A stretch of 64,000 nt of DNA from Acidovorax facilis (GCF_023913775.1 NZ_JAMXAX010000003.1:51449-115448), one strand, 5' to 3'; positions 22,621 to 31,352 are shown, counted from the first letter of the stretch. The notes: generated by a model from the letters alone, not told the origin. Translations and numbers: made by a program.

Positions 22621-24524
22621 GCTGCAACCCGATGGCGCGGCTTCGGGAACGGTGTTTCCGTGTCGAGGATGGGGAAGCGTCCCTTGATGATGCGCCCGCC
22701 CGATACCGATGCGAAGTACTGCAGATTCGGCAGCTTGCCCAGAACATCGGCAGGGATCATTTCCTCGAAGCTCTCCGTGATCTGTGTGGAGTGACTGGCG
22801 GAAAAATCGCCCAGGTGAGCGTCCGCACCGTGGCTCAGGCCCACGCGAAGCGTATGGATCGCGGTCTTGCCGAAGGTCTCCACCACGAAGTCCTGTGTCG
22901 GCCGATCCTTGGAGCGGAGCGCGATCAGGTTGTTGAGGTTGCCGAGCGCCATGCGGGCGGCGTCCTCGCTGCCCAGGCGCTTGGCGAGGTCGGCCAGGGT
23001 CTGCATGGCGCAGGTGGTGTAGATGCCGCCCTCGGCCCCCTTGTTGAGGATCTCGATCAAGGGCTGGTTGATGACGTTGCTGACCTCGTCGACGAACAGC
23101 GAGATCCGCCGGTACCCGCCCAGGTTGTAGCGCATGCCGGCGCGGGCGGCGAGATCGGCGAGGGCCAGGGCGCCGATGGCCGAAGCCACCGACGGGTCGG
23201 GCAGGGAGTCCAGACACATGTAGAGCACGTGCCCGGCGCGCTCGATCTTCTCGAAGTTCATGATGGCCCGCTTGTCCGCCGGGTCGAACGGATCGGGGCT
23301 CAGGCTGCGGCCCAGATCGCCGGAGGTCAGCATCGAGAGGATGGGCAGCAGGTTGGCCGTGATCTTCTGGTAGTGCTCCCGGTTGTGCCGGAAGACCCGG
23401 ACCTGGGAATCGATGACCTTGCTGCGCTGGCTCTGGGGAACGTGATGCTCGTAGAAGGCGACGAAGGCCATGAGGTCGGCGCTGGCCGCTTCCGAAGGGC
23501 GCTTCAGGTTGCCGCGGTGCGCTTCGTGGAGCAGGCGCTTCATCTCGGGGTGCTCGCGCCAACCGTCGCGGAACTCCGCGTCGTAGAAGCGCCGCAGGGA
23601 CTGTTCGAGGACCGGCTCGATGCCGCCTTCGATGTAGCGGGTCAGCTTGGCCAGGCTCGGACGTTCTTCGAGGTCCACGAGCCCCTGCACCACGACGTTG
23701 ACCGCGTCCCACGAGAAGGCACCGAAGGCCCCGGCCGTATCCGGCGGAAGGATGGACTGGATTCGCGAGGCGAGCTCAGTCGGCTTCTGCCAGTTGAAGG
23801 CGAAGTCGAGTCTCACCCCAGTCTCGGGAAAGGCGGGGTGGAATTCCAGGAAGGTGTCGGCCTCCCGATAGCGCTCACAGGCGCGAATGGCGGCACGCTT
23901 GAGCCGACGGCTGTTCTTCGGGTCGATGACGATGACGACGTCGCCGCGCCGAATGGCTTGGGTGACAAGATTGGATAGTGCGACGCCCTTGCCCGCCTGG
24001 GTGGTGCCCACCAGGAGCGTTCCTCCCTCGAAGTTCTGCAGCGGCCGGTAGAGCGGGCGCTCGCGGGGCTCGACGCCGTGGATGTAGGGCAGGCCGATCT
24101 CGGAGTCCGGCTGGGGGGTAACCTTGTATCCCAGCCAGTTGAGGAGCGCGGGGGATGCTGTATAGCTGCGGTAGTCGATCTTAGCGAGTTCGTACAGGCG
24201 CTGCGAGTGCAGGGGCTGCCAGTCGAAGCCGAAGCCGAGAAAGACCTGCTCGGGGTTCCGGGTCAGGCGTTCCTGTTCGCTTGGCCCGATGACCTGCATG
24301 GCACGGCCGCTCAAGGCGGCGCGCAGCACCATGATGTGGGCGGCCTGCGCGGCTCGCCATACGGCCATGAGCAGGCATGCGGCTGCCAGCGGCATCGCGA
24401 TCCTGATGGGCGCTTGGGCTCGCACGGCCATCGTGACCGTGGCGAATACGGCCAGCAGCCACATGGCACTGGCGTAGGCCTCGTAGGCTCGGCGCCAAGG
24501 CATCTCGTATGCGCGCGCCAGCAT
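22617..24524 (-). CDS. traD: TraD-type conjugative coupling protein (SXT/TOL subfamily)
   Basis: This inner-membrane ATPase brings relaxase-bound DNA to a type IV secretion channel. It is 635 residues long. Two N-terminal membrane helices (about 21 to 38 and 43 to 60) are followed by the nucleotide-binding domain. The Walker A region is VGTTQAGKGVAL (172 to 183), VVIVIDPKNSRRL lies nearby, and the Walker B is RISLFVDEVSN with TTCAMQTLADLAKRLG after it. Length and motifs fit the SXT/TOL TraD family. It begins one base after the traI stop. No secretion-channel genes accompany it in the window. Confidence 0.92.
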   Translation of the reverse strand: MLARAYEMPWRRAYEAYASAMWLLAVFATVTMAVRAQAPIRIAMPLAAACLLMAVWRAAQAAHIMVLRAALSGRAMQVIGPSEQERLTRNPEQVFLGFGFDWQPLHSQRLYELAKIDYRSYTASPALLNWLGYKVTPQPDSEIGLPYIHGVEPRERPLYRPLQNFEGGTLLVGTTQAGKGVALSNLVTQAIRRGDVVIVIDPKNSRRLKRAAIRACERYREADTFLEFHPAFPETGVRLDFAFNWQKPTELASRIQSILPPDTAGAFGAFSWDAVNVVVQGLVDLEERPSLAKLTRYIEGGIEPVLEQSLRRFYDAEFRDGWREHPEMKRLLHEAHRGNLKRPSEAASADLMAFVAFYEHHVPQSQRSKVIDSQVRVFRHNREHYQKITANLLPILSMLTSGDLGRSLSPDPFDPADKRAIMNFEKIERAGHVLYMCLDSLPDPSVASAIGALALADLAARAGMRYNLGGYRRISLFVDEVSNVINQPLIEILNKGAEGGIYTTCAMQTLADLAKRLGSEDAARMALGNLNNLIALRSKDRPTQDFVVETFGKTAIHTLRVGLSHGADAHLGDFSASHSTQITESFEEMIPADVLGKLPNLQYFASVSGGRIIKGRFPILDTETPFPKPRHRVAA

Positions 24525-24525
24525 G

Positions 24526-26265
24526 TCAGACAGCTTCCTTCTGCTGACTCGGCAGGCCGATCACGTGCCGTTTGTCGATCAGGATGCCGACAACCTCCTG
24601 TCCCTGGAAATGCCGGGAGATCGGCGACGGCTCCGCGAGCATGCCGACCTCGCTCAGGGAGCGCATCGCGGCAGGCGGGGCTACTTTGCGTGCAGTCAGC
24701 GCAGCCAGAGGAACGAACAGTCCGTCGTCCGTAGGCTTTGCCGCCCACTCGGCTTCGGGTCCCGACAGCGTTGCAACGATTGCCGCCAGCGCATCGCGGA
24801 CGGTGACAGGGAGGCGAAGGGGCGCGAGCAGCCTGGCTTGCTGTGGCTCGTCTGGGCGAGGGGTGATCGGCGTGGGCGTGGGTGCTTCGTCCGCTGGTGC
24901 GGCAGGCGGCGGGTCGAGCAGGGCCAGTTGTTCGGGATGTTGCGGGGAGGGCGCTTCGGGAACTTGTGAGATCGATGGCGGGCTGGCACGCGGGCGCTTC
25001 CTGCTGCTTCCTTTGGCGCTGTCATCGGCGCTTGGTGTGGTCAGAAGCGCTGGCTTGGTCGAGACGGCCGGCGCAACGGCTGCCGCATCCGCCGTCGGTG
25101 GCGTCAGCAGCGGATTGGTGAAGGCTTCCGGCAGTTTGTCCGACTCCGTGAAGAGCATCGCCGGGGCGCTGAGCTTGACGGCCTCCAGCGCGGGCTTGTT
25201 GCCTGGCGGATGGATGAGCCAGGTTGCCTTCCCATCTTCCTGTGCGGTCAGCACACCGGCCGTGAGCAGAACTTCGAGGATGGTCTCGGGCGCCTTGGGA
25301 ATGCCGGGAAGCTGGTCGGCTTCGAGCAGCTTGCGAATGTCGTCGGCGCTGCCGGGCCACACCATGAACATCCCGTCTGGGCCATACCAGACACGAGACT
25401 TTTCCGCGTTCGGGGTCCAGCCGGGATTGGAAGCCGCCAGGCGTCGCAGCGCATCGACGAGATAGCGTTCCAGGTGCGACCCCAGTTGGGGCTTGCCATA
25501 GCGTTCGGCGCTGGCCAGAAGGAAACGATCGATCACCAGCGCCAGGGCGCGGCGGACCAGGGATTCCAGTACGTTGTGGTCGCGGTAGATCGGGATGCCG
25601 GCAACCGCCGCGAGCAGGTGCGGGACGATCTGGGTGTTTCCCGTGGCGAGGTCCTGCAGGGTCTCCGCAGACACTACATGCGGCAAGGCGAAGAGGCCCA
25701 GCGAGCGGCTTTCTACGGCGTTGGGGCGCCACTTCAGGAAATAGCGCTTGACCTGATGGTGATGGAGCCAGCCGGTCAAGGGCCGAAGGTAGGGAGACCA
25801 TTCGTTGCCGGCTTCATCGGTGACGATGACATGGCTCAGTGGGCGGTGCAGCTCGCAACACAACCCGCCGACAAAGGTGGCCAGGCGCCAGCGCGGTTCG
25901 AGGTTGCGACGCTCGGTGATCGTCGCCCGCCCGGAAAAGATGTGGGCATCGGTGCCTTGCAGCGCGAAGAAGGCGGTTTCGAGGCCGATGCGCAGAAGGC
26001 CGCCCGGCTCATTGAAGTAGTTGTCCGCCGTGCAGGGGAGCAGATGCACATAGGTGGCATACCGGCGCAGTTGGGGGAGGATTGTCTGCTCGAAGCCGGT
26101 GCGATCCATGCCGAAGCACAGCTTGATCCGGTCGATGAGTTCCTGATGCGCCGCGAGCAGGGCTTCCACGTCGAGGGCAGGAATGCCCGGGTCGACCGAG
26201 GGATAGCGAAACTCGGTCGAAAGCACCTGTGCCCCAGGCGGCGAACTGTTTGTGGCGACATCCAT
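24526..26265 (-). CDS. traI: TraI-like relaxase-family protein (MOBH/TraI_2) with divergent active site
   Basis: This 579-residue protein occupies the relaxase position beside traD. The N-terminal TraI_2-like domain includes RRYATYVHLLPC, NEPGGLLRIGLETAFFALQG, LCCELHRPLSHVIVTD and WSPYLRPLTGWL. The C-terminal domain (about 480 to 579) starts LPVTVRDALAAIVATL and ends EVVGILIDKRHVIGLP. They are joined by a proline-rich linker. Canonical MOBH relaxases carry a three-histidine motif and an HD pair at the corresponding places; here I read D-N-Y-F-N-E and C-E. It may be a member of a divergent subfamily or inactive. ATG at 26265 is chosen for an AGG site; 26298 is also open. Confidence 0.75.
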   Translation of the reverse strand: MDVATNSSPPGAQVLSTEFRYPSVDPGIPALDVEALLAAHQELIDRIKLCFGMDRTGFEQTILPQLRRYATYVHLLPCTADNYFNEPGGLLRIGLETAFFALQGTDAHIFSGRATITERRNLEPRWRLATFVGGLCCELHRPLSHVIVTDEAGNEWSPYLRPLTGWLHHHQVKRYFLKWRPNAVESRSLGLFALPHVVSAETLQDLATGNTQIVPHLLAAVAGIPIYRDHNVLESLVRRALALVIDRFLLASAERYGKPQLGSHLERYLVDALRRLAASNPGWTPNAEKSRVWYGPDGMFMVWPGSADDIRKLLEADQLPGIPKAPETILEVLLTAGVLTAQEDGKATWLIHPPGNKPALEAVKLSAPAMLFTESDKLPEAFTNPLLTPPTADAAAVAPAVSTKPALLTTPSADDSAKGSSRKRPRASPPSISQVPEAPSPQHPEQLALLDPPPAAPADEAPTPTPITPRPDEPQQARLLAPLRLPVTVRDALAAIVATLSGPEAEWAAKPTDDGLFVPLAALTARKVAPPAAMRSLSEVGMLAEPSPISRHFQGQEVVGILIDKRHVIGLPSQQKEAV

Positions 26266-26343
26266 CTCGGGGTACCTGATCCGGATCGATGGACGCATCG
26301 TGCGTGCCGGCGCCCGACCCGCCCAGCAGGAATTGGCCCCGGA

Positions 26344-26991
26344 TCAAGGCGAATTCGACGTCGGGTGCGGAGCCAGTCGTTTGCTCCAGCACGCGCTGAT
26401 CCAGAACATCTGGATGTCGCGTTGAAGCGTTTGCCTCGGATAGGCGGCTTGAATGCGCGGATCCTTCGTGTGGCGACTGAGCAGCCTGCAGAACGGGCAT
26501 TCGTGGTTGGTGAGCGGTGCCAGGCTCAGGCTGGTCAGGTATTCGCTCTTGCAGGTCGGGCAGGTGAAAATCGAGAAGCTCCTTGCGGCCACGAACCAGC
26601 GCCCGGTGGTGTGGGCCACGAGGTCGAAGGCGCGATCGAAGCTGATTCGGGGCTGCGCTTTGCAGAAATTGAGGTAGTGCCGATAGGCGCCGATCAGTGC
26701 GAGCGGCGGGTCGATACCGCGGGAAGCCAGCCGGCGGAAGAGGACGACGATGATTGAGGCCTCGGTTCGGCACAGCAGGTTCGCGTTGTGGTACCACTCG
26801 CGGGAATCGGGATGGCGGCCGCGGCGTGGTCCGCCGAGGGGATGGCGGAACAGCTGGTGCAGTTGGCTTGCCGAAAGGCCGGTCAGCAACTGGATGGTCC
26901 GGATCCGTGCCCCGAGCTCGGCGCATTCGGTGGCCACGGCCAGGGCATGGATGTGCCTCTGCGCATGGAGAAGATTGCGTTCGCTCTTCAT
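26344..26991 (-). CDS. FlhC-like transcriptional activator (SetC type)
   Basis: The 215-residue protein starts MKSERNLLHAQRHIHALAVA. It has LIRTIQLLTGLSASQLHQLF-like helices and a zinc ribbon formed by CPTCKSEYL and CPFCRLL. These are the hallmarks of FlhC, the flagellar master activator subunit. In SXT/R391 elements the homologue SetC, with SetD, switches on conjugation genes. Its position next to an FlhD-like gene and upstream of traI/traD fits that role rather than motility. The ATG overlaps the flhD-like stop (ATGA). Confidence 0.82.
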   Translation of the reverse strand: MKSERNLLHAQRHIHALAVATECAELGARIRTIQLLTGLSASQLHQLFRHPLGGPRRGRHPDSREWYHNANLLCRTEASIIVVLFRRLASRGIDPPLALIGAYRHYLNFCKAQPRISFDRAFDLVAHTTGRWFVAARSFSIFTCPTCKSEYLTSLSLAPLTNHECPFCRLLSRHTKDPRIQAAYPRQTLQRDIQMFWISACWSKRLAPHPTSNSP

Positions 26992-27311
26992 GGCAATGCA
27001 CTCCCATCCAGTGGGCGAACCGGGCGGGCAGCCTGGGCAGGATGAACCATCAACAGCGCGCCGGCGAGTTGTGGCGGCCAGGCCAGAACCTGGACGAGGT
27101 CGGCACGCGGGGGGAAGAGACACTCGTCACCGAGGTGTGTGACGAGACTCAGAATGTCCTGAAGGGCGAGCGAGGCGAGGAACTCGGCCTGGTCGGCATC
27201 GAGTCCGAAGCGGCTGCATGCGATTGCGTTATCGTGCTTGGCACATTCCGCAATCAAGATGAGCATGTTCAGATTCGCGATCTGGACCTGCGAAAGCTCG
27301 AGTTTGCCCAT
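26988..27311 (-). CDS. FlhD-like activator subunit (SetD type)
   Basis: The 107-residue protein begins MGKLELSQVQIANLNMLILI and continues AIACSRFGLDADQAEFLASL and DILSLVTHLG. This matches the helical pattern of FlhD, which has LN-x-x-YL-x-LA, F-x-LG-x-D and L-x-L. It has GGAG 8 bases before the ATG at 27311. With the next gene it would form a hetero-oligomer activating the transfer operon. The C-terminal 25 residues are unlike FlhD and may be an extension created by overlap with the FlhC start. Confidence 0.72.
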   Translation of the reverse strand: MGKLELSQVQIANLNMLILIAECAKHDNAIACSRFGLDADQAEFLASLALQDILSLVTHLGDECLFPPRADLVQVLAWPPQLAGALLMVHPAQAARPVRPLDGSALP

Positions 27312-27514
27312 TGCCTTCTCCGCGCAGACTTTGACGAGACACGCGGCCGAGAGTGAGCTTCGTCATTGGCATGCTCCGGCGAACGGCAGCGTCGTTGGGA
27401 TCGAGACTATTTGCGCGGGAATGGCTCCGTCAATATCGTCAAACTCGCAAAATGCGGGGGCCACTCGCAAAGGTCGGAACGGGGAAGGCAATGCGAGTTG
27501 ACTTGATCGCCTTG

Positions 27515-27688
27515 TCATGTATCTGAAGTGGCTTTGCTGCACAAATCGATTTCCCGGCGCCATAACCCCAGCCCCGGACGGACTCGTGCCACGGCGGCAG
27601 TCTGAGGACGGTCGATCTGGCTCAAGCGATTGAGCAACGCGACCCGCACATGGAACTCGATCACCTGGCGCTCAAAGGTGCGCGCCAT
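27515..27688 (-). CDS. Small hypothetical ORF
   Basis: The 57-residue reading begins MARTFERQVIEFHVRVALLN and ends IDLCSKATSDT. It has a purine-rich GAGAGCGGGTG before the ATG. The pattern of a helix with ERQV-x-E-x-H-V-R recalls small proteins found near mobile elements, but I cannot name a family. It lies between the flhD-like gene and a broken MocR remnant, in a region that looks rearranged. Confidence 0.3.
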   Translation of the reverse strand: MARTFERQVIEFHVRVALLNRLSQIDRPQTAAVARVRPGLGLWRREIDLCSKATSDT

Positions 27689-27699
27689 CACCCGCTCTC

Positions 27700-27912
27700 T
27701 TGCCCTGCGTCTTCATCCGCGACATTCCCGAGCGCGAGGCCATCGATACTGCGCGCCGGGCCGGCATTGATCTCCTGGGGCTGACGGCGTTGCATGCGTC
27801 GAGCAAACACAAGGCTGGTTTCCTGATGGGGCTCGCGGCCTATACCCGAGATGAGTTGGAAGTGGCGGTCAAGAAGCTCGCCAGTGCGCTCATGGCGTTG
27901 CGGCGCCGATAA
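27700..27912 (+). pseudogene. C-terminal remnant of a MocR/GntR-type aminotransferase-like regulator
   Basis: The reading FIRDIPEREAIDTARRAGID, LLGLTALHASSKHKAGFLMG, LAAYTRDELEVAVKKLASAL matches the last 60 to 70 residues of fold-type I aminotransferase-like regulators (MocR/PdxR). The DNA-binding domain and the cofactor lysine region are absent. The start at 27700 has no ribosome site. It is a chromosomal gene scar left inside or at a junction of the island. Confidence 0.55.
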
Positions 27913-27982
27913 CGGCATGCGGGTGGACGCATGCCGATTGTCGGACGAAAGTGTGAATCGACGAATCGACAAGAGTAAGACG

Positions 27983-27999
27983 AGCCCCACGCGGGGGCT
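27983..27999 (-). terminator. Hairpin downstream of the DUF5983-like gene
   Basis: AGCCCC, loop ACGC, GGGGGCT lies 10 bases past the stop of the minus-strand gene at 28010. The stem is short and GC-rich, with only a weak T-containing run on the minus strand (CGTCTTACTC). It is also placed to end the plus-strand remnant. Confidence 0.45.
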
Positions 28000-28009
28000 T
28001 GCTTGGGGG

Positions 28010-28726
28010 TCATTCGTCACCGTACAGCGTCAACCCTTCCAGTATCGGGGCATCGGCATCGAACACCAGCATGCGCGCGTCGGCGACCGCAGCCAGGTGC
28101 AGCACCTCGACCAGGGATTCCGGCATGCCTTTGTTGCGATGCTCCTGTCGCAACTGCTCTGCGGTGATGCCTTCGATCAGTTGCAGGTTCGCATCCGTCC
28201 AGGGGGTGGCGATCAGCTTCACGCCGATCGCGGGGCTGTACGGGATGCGGAAGGCGATGAACAGAAAGCCACTCGGCGTGGCGATGTCCGCCAGCTCGGC
28301 GAGGAAGCGGCCCGTTTCGGCGGTGAGATGGGCGCTGCTGATCTCCCAGCAGCGGCTGTAGAAGCCTGTCTCGAAGCTCAGTCGCCGCACCACTTCCCGC
28401 GCGGCCTCCTCCGAGTAGGTGTCGCCAACGTGCACGGGCTGGCCGGAGTCGTCGCCGCTGATGGCATAGACCACGGTGCGCACCACGCCTTCGGTCTGGC
28501 ACTGGACCTCCAGATCTTCGGGAAGATCCTGGCCTTCGGTGATCAGGGCGTAGTCGCTGTTGAAGATGCAGGGAAAGAGCGCGACCTGCTCGTCTGGCAG
28601 ATGCGCCTGGCTGGGATGCAGCAGGCGCCAGACCGGCGGGCAGTCGTCCTCGTACGTGATGTACAGGGAGCGATCAATGCGCAGCTTCTGGTAGCCGCGG
28701 AGGAAAGGGTTTGAATCAGGGTGCAT
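28010..28726 (-). CDS. Island protein with DUF5983-like C-terminal part
   Basis: This is a 238-residue cytoplasmic protein with no signal peptide or membrane helix. The motif CWEISSAHLTAETGRFLAEL followed by GFLFIAFRIPYSP and GVKLIATPWTDAN resembles the DUF5983 family found on plasmids and conjugative elements. The N-terminal half (LYITYEDDCPPVWRLLHPSQ) is not recognised. The ATG at 28726 follows GGAG by 7 bases. Two structured leader hairpins precede it. The function is unknown; similar genes belong to the accessory block of such elements. Confidence 0.65.
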   Translation of the reverse strand: MHPDSNPFLRGYQKLRIDRSLYITYEDDCPPVWRLLHPSQAHLPDEQVALFPCIFNSDYALITEGQDLPEDLEVQCQTEGVVRTVVYAISGDDSGQPVHVGDTYSEEAAREVVRRLSFETGFYSRCWEISSAHLTAETGRFLAELADIATPSGFLFIAFRIPYSPAIGVKLIATPWTDANLQLIEGITAEQLRQEHRNKGMPESLVEVLHLAAVADARMLVFDADAPILEGLTLYGDE

Positions 28727-28749
28727 GGGGTTTCTCCATCAGAGGAAGT

Positions 28750-28793
28750 GGAGCCTGTTCCCCGGCTGGGGAGCAAGCTCCGTGGTTGAAGAG
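28750..28793 (-). promoter_or_regulatory. Structured leader element before the DUF5983-like gene
   Basis: On the minus strand, CTTCAACCAC is followed by GGAGCTTGCTCC and an inner CCCC/GGGG pair (28760 to 28771). It ends 24 bases before the gene. It is one member of the recurring motif-plus-hairpin family described in the findings. Confidence 0.5.
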
Positions 28794-28807
28794 ATGTTGA
28801 GAACGGC

Positions 28808-28860
28808 GAGGGACACGGCCTCGAATGGAGGCGCATGTGTCCCTCGTGGGTGGAAATAGG
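28808..28860 (-). promoter_or_regulatory. Second structured leader element in the same gap
   Basis: On the minus strand, ATTTCCACCCAC precedes GAGGGACAC. After an inner CCTC/GAGG hairpin comes GTGTCCCTC, giving a 9-bp outer stem. The motif and stem order match the other island leaders. It lies between the DUF932 stop and the element at 28750. Confidence 0.5.
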
Positions 28861-28915
28861 AACAGGTGGCGAACAAGCGGACCGGCGTCTCCTGGTGCGC
28901 CAGCTATTCAATGGC

Positions 28916-29974
28916 TCAAGCCGCTTCGGCCAACCCCTTCCACTCGCGGCTGGACAGCTCGACGAGCTTGCCGCCCAACGCTTCGAACTCGGTGGCCCGG
29001 TCGTAGTCGTCCACCTCCTGGCTGTAATGCGTCACGGCGTTGACGAGCCCGTATCCGGACAGGTCACCGCCCGTAATCAGGTGGCGCAGCACGCCATCCC
29101 CTTCGGCTTCGGTCAGCGTGTAGCGCTGGCGCAGCACCTCGACCGTCTTCACGGGACTGCCCTTCAGCTCGATGCCCATCGTCTTGTGCATCTTCGCGGC
29201 GACCTGCAGGAAGGTGGCTTCGGACAGGGCGGACTGAACCACATCGCGGACCTGCAGGAAGAAAGCACGGTCATCCGCCTGGAGCGTGTCGTCCTGGAAG
29301 ATCGTCACCGAGTCATCGCTGCCCAGTGCGCGGCCCAGGTGCGTCTTGCGCAGCGACTGGTCGACGGCGATCAGCCCGTTGCTGCACACCAGCCGGAAGA
29401 CCAGCGGCTGGACCGTGAGGGTGCCGTGGCCCACTTCGGAGTTCGAGATCACGATGCCGGCCTGGACCACGTCGCCGACACGCATCTCGTACTGCAGACG
29501 CGGCAGGATGTACTTGAGGTACATCTTCGTCCCGGTGAGCTCGGCCGACTCGACACGGCCGTCCAGATGACCGAGGATCGGCAGCACGTGCTCGGCGAGA
29601 TCGTAGTTGTCGAGACGGCGATAGCGATCCGAGAGCACCGCGCGCACCCGTCCGTCGAGGGTGCGCAGCATGTGCCGATCACCTTCCTGCTCCAGCCACG
29701 TGTTGACGTTGCGATCGAGCAGCGTTGGCTGCTCGCTGCGCATGCGTTCGAAGTACGCCAACGGGATGCGGAGCTTGTCCGCGAGCTGCCGGCGGGCGAG
29801 CGGCGTCACGTCATACCGACGCGGCGATTCGGGCTCTTCGACGATCAGCTCGGTCTCGCCGTCTTCCCGAGTGGTGTGATGGATGAGCGAGGAGGGCAGG
29901 ACCAGGTCGCGCTTGCTGAGGCGCTGGCGATCGAGTTCCTGGGCCAGGCTTTGGAGAGAACGTCCGCTTTTCAT
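28916..29974 (-). CDS. DUF932 protein
   Basis: The 352-residue protein belongs to DUF932, a family almost confined to plasmids, phages and conjugative islands. Recognisable blocks are RRYDVTPLARRQLADKLRIP, AYFERMRSE, VRAVLSDRYRRLDNYDLAEH, GDVVQAGIVISNSEVGHGTL and FRLVCSNGLI. The ATG at 29974 has GGAG 6 bases upstream. The longer frame to 30331 would translate the structured leader and is rejected. The biochemical role is unknown. It lies in line with the primase gene, separated by about 290 bases of hairpin-rich DNA. Confidence 0.88.
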   Translation of the reverse strand: MKSGRSLQSLAQELDRQRLSKRDLVLPSSLIHHTTREDGETELIVEEPESPRRYDVTPLARRQLADKLRIPLAYFERMRSEQPTLLDRNVNTWLEQEGDRHMLRTLDGRVRAVLSDRYRRLDNYDLAEHVLPILGHLDGRVESAELTGTKMYLKYILPRLQYEMRVGDVVQAGIVISNSEVGHGTLTVQPLVFRLVCSNGLIAVDQSLRKTHLGRALGSDDSVTIFQDDTLQADDRAFFLQVRDVVQSALSEATFLQVAAKMHKTMGIELKGSPVKTVEVLRQRYTLTEAEGDGVLRHLITGGDLSGYGLVNAVTHYSQEVDDYDRATEFEALGGKLVELSSREWKGLAEAA

Positions 29975-30019
29975 GTGATTCTCCTTTTCGGAATGAAAAG
30001 CGGGGACGGCACGACCCCT

Positions 30020-30078
30020 GCGGGGATGCGCATCCCCGCCAGGGTTGATGAAGGCCGGCCAACTGGCCGGCCCGGGTT
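30020..30078 (-). promoter_or_regulatory. Two structured leader elements before DUF932
   Basis: Minus-strand order: GAACCCG, then GGCCGGCC-AGTT-GGCCGGCC (30053 to 30072), then CATCAACCCTG, then the perfect palindrome GCGGGGATGC/GCATCCCCGC (30020 to 30039). Further strong hairpins, including GGTGCAGCC/GGCTGCACC near 30220, fill the gap up to the primase stop. The DUF932 start is 45 bases past the palindrome. Confidence 0.55.
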
Positions 30079-30261
30079 CGGCGCGAATGTGTCGCGCATG
30101 GGCTTCAAGGCTGCCTTGGCGACGCCCAGGGGCGTGGCAGGTATGGCAGCTACCAGGGGAGCGAGGCTCCCGGAGAGAACCTTTTCGCTGGCACCGAGGG
30201 GCAGGTGCCACTGAAAAGGCGGTGCAGCCCGTGGCTGCACCCCTCTCAACGCAATCGATCT

Positions 30262-31275
30262 CTATGCGGCTTGCCGCATCTGGGCCTGCCAACGCCGGAA
30301 CCAGATGTCCGACCAGTCGACCCCGGGCCACTTGGGCACGAAGACCTGGACCTGCCGCCGCCCACCACCCTTTTCCTCTCTCTTGAGGCGGCGCGCGAGG
30401 GCGAAAGCGAAGGCTTGTCCCGCGAAATCGCCATCAGCATCGTTGTCGGCGTAGATCGAGACCTTGGTCACCGTGTCGGGAATCCAGATCTTCTCGAGGT
30501 TGCCGGCACTGAGCGCAGCCCAGGCCGGCTTGCCGGTGCGCAGGTGCACCGCGATGCTTTTCTCGATGCCCTCTGTGAGTGCCAGTTCGTCCGTCGCCTC
30601 GAAGAGTCGCACCGCCGCGCCGGTGATGCCCGAGGTGAGCACCTTCTTGGCATCGTTCGCCGCGAGCTTGCGCCCTTCGGGCAGATAGGTCCGATGCAGC
30701 GACACGATGTTGTCCTCCGGCCCCTGGATGCTGGCGAGCATCGCGGGGTACTCGGCGATCTTGCGCGACTTGCCGCCTTCGTCCTTCTGGTAGTACCCGA
30801 GTTTCGGGTGGAAACGCAGTACCGAAGGGTAGCGATCGAGGACCAGGCCCCGAGACCTCAGGTAGCGGTCCACCACGTCGCCGTGGACGATCGGCTGGGC
30901 TTCGTTCCAGATGCGCTGGACAAGCTTCTTCATGCGATCCGGCGATGCTTCGTTGCCGGCAGCCTGTGGGGGCCGCGGGTACGAACCGAAGTACTGCTCG
31001 GCCGCCTCCAGGACGCTGTTGAAGTCCATCCCGGTTACCTGCTGCGCGAGCTGGAAGCCGCCACCCGGTCCGCAGTTGCGGCAGTGGTAGTTGCCCTCGC
31101 CGTACTTGTCGGTGAACTGGAAACGATCCGTTCCGCCACAGAAGGGGCAGGGCAGGTTCAGGCGCTTCTTGATCATCCGGGGATCCAGGCCCAGGTGCAG
31201 CAGGAACTCCGGCCAGCGTCCGTGGGCGCGGGTCTTCACATCGTCGATGCGGCGTTGGTACTCTTCCTTGGTCAT
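30262..31275 (-). CDS. Toprim-domain primase with CHC2-type zinc ribbon
   Basis: This 337-residue DNA primase probably serves the element's own replication or second-strand synthesis after transfer. The zinc ribbon has Cys43, Cys46, Cys65 and Cys68 (CPFCGGTDRFQF, YHCRNCG). The Toprim domain has LTEGIEKSIAVHL with the catalytic Glu and SIYADNDADGDFAGQAF with the Asp-x-Asp pair. It is short because no helicase domain is fused, as in P4-like or plasmid primases. The ATG at 31275 has GGAGG 6 bases upstream; the frame back to 31305 has none. It is preceded by a leader hairpin. Confidence 0.9.
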   Translation of the reverse strand: MTKEEYQRRIDDVKTRAHGRWPEFLLHLGLDPRMIKKRLNLPCPFCGGTDRFQFTDKYGEGNYHCRNCGPGGGFQLAQQVTGMDFNSVLEAAEQYFGSYPRPPQAAGNEASPDRMKKLVQRIWNEAQPIVHGDVVDRYLRSRGLVLDRYPSVLRFHPKLGYYQKDEGGKSRKIAEYPAMLASIQGPEDNIVSLHRTYLPEGRKLAANDAKKVLTSGITGAAVRLFEATDELALTEGIEKSIAVHLRTGKPAWAALSAGNLEKIWIPDTVTKVSIYADNDADGDFAGQAFAFALARRLKREEKGGGRRQVQVFVPKWPGVDWSDIWFRRWQAQMRQAA

Positions 31276-31352
31276 GATGACCTCCAAGACGAGCCCCCTG
31301 GGCAAGGCCTGCCGATTCGGGCGAGGCTCGGATGCGATACAGGGGACGGGGC

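Noticed and set aside
27312..27700. Insertion sequence
   Set aside because: The area looks rearranged, but there are no terminal inverted repeats, target duplication or transposase motif.
28835..30214. 459-residue plus-strand open frame
   Set aside because: Antisense to DUF932 and running through the structured leaders.
30100..30260. CRISPR-like or REP repeat array
   Set aside because: Several hairpins occur, but they have unrelated sequences and no regular spacing; they fit the leader elements better.
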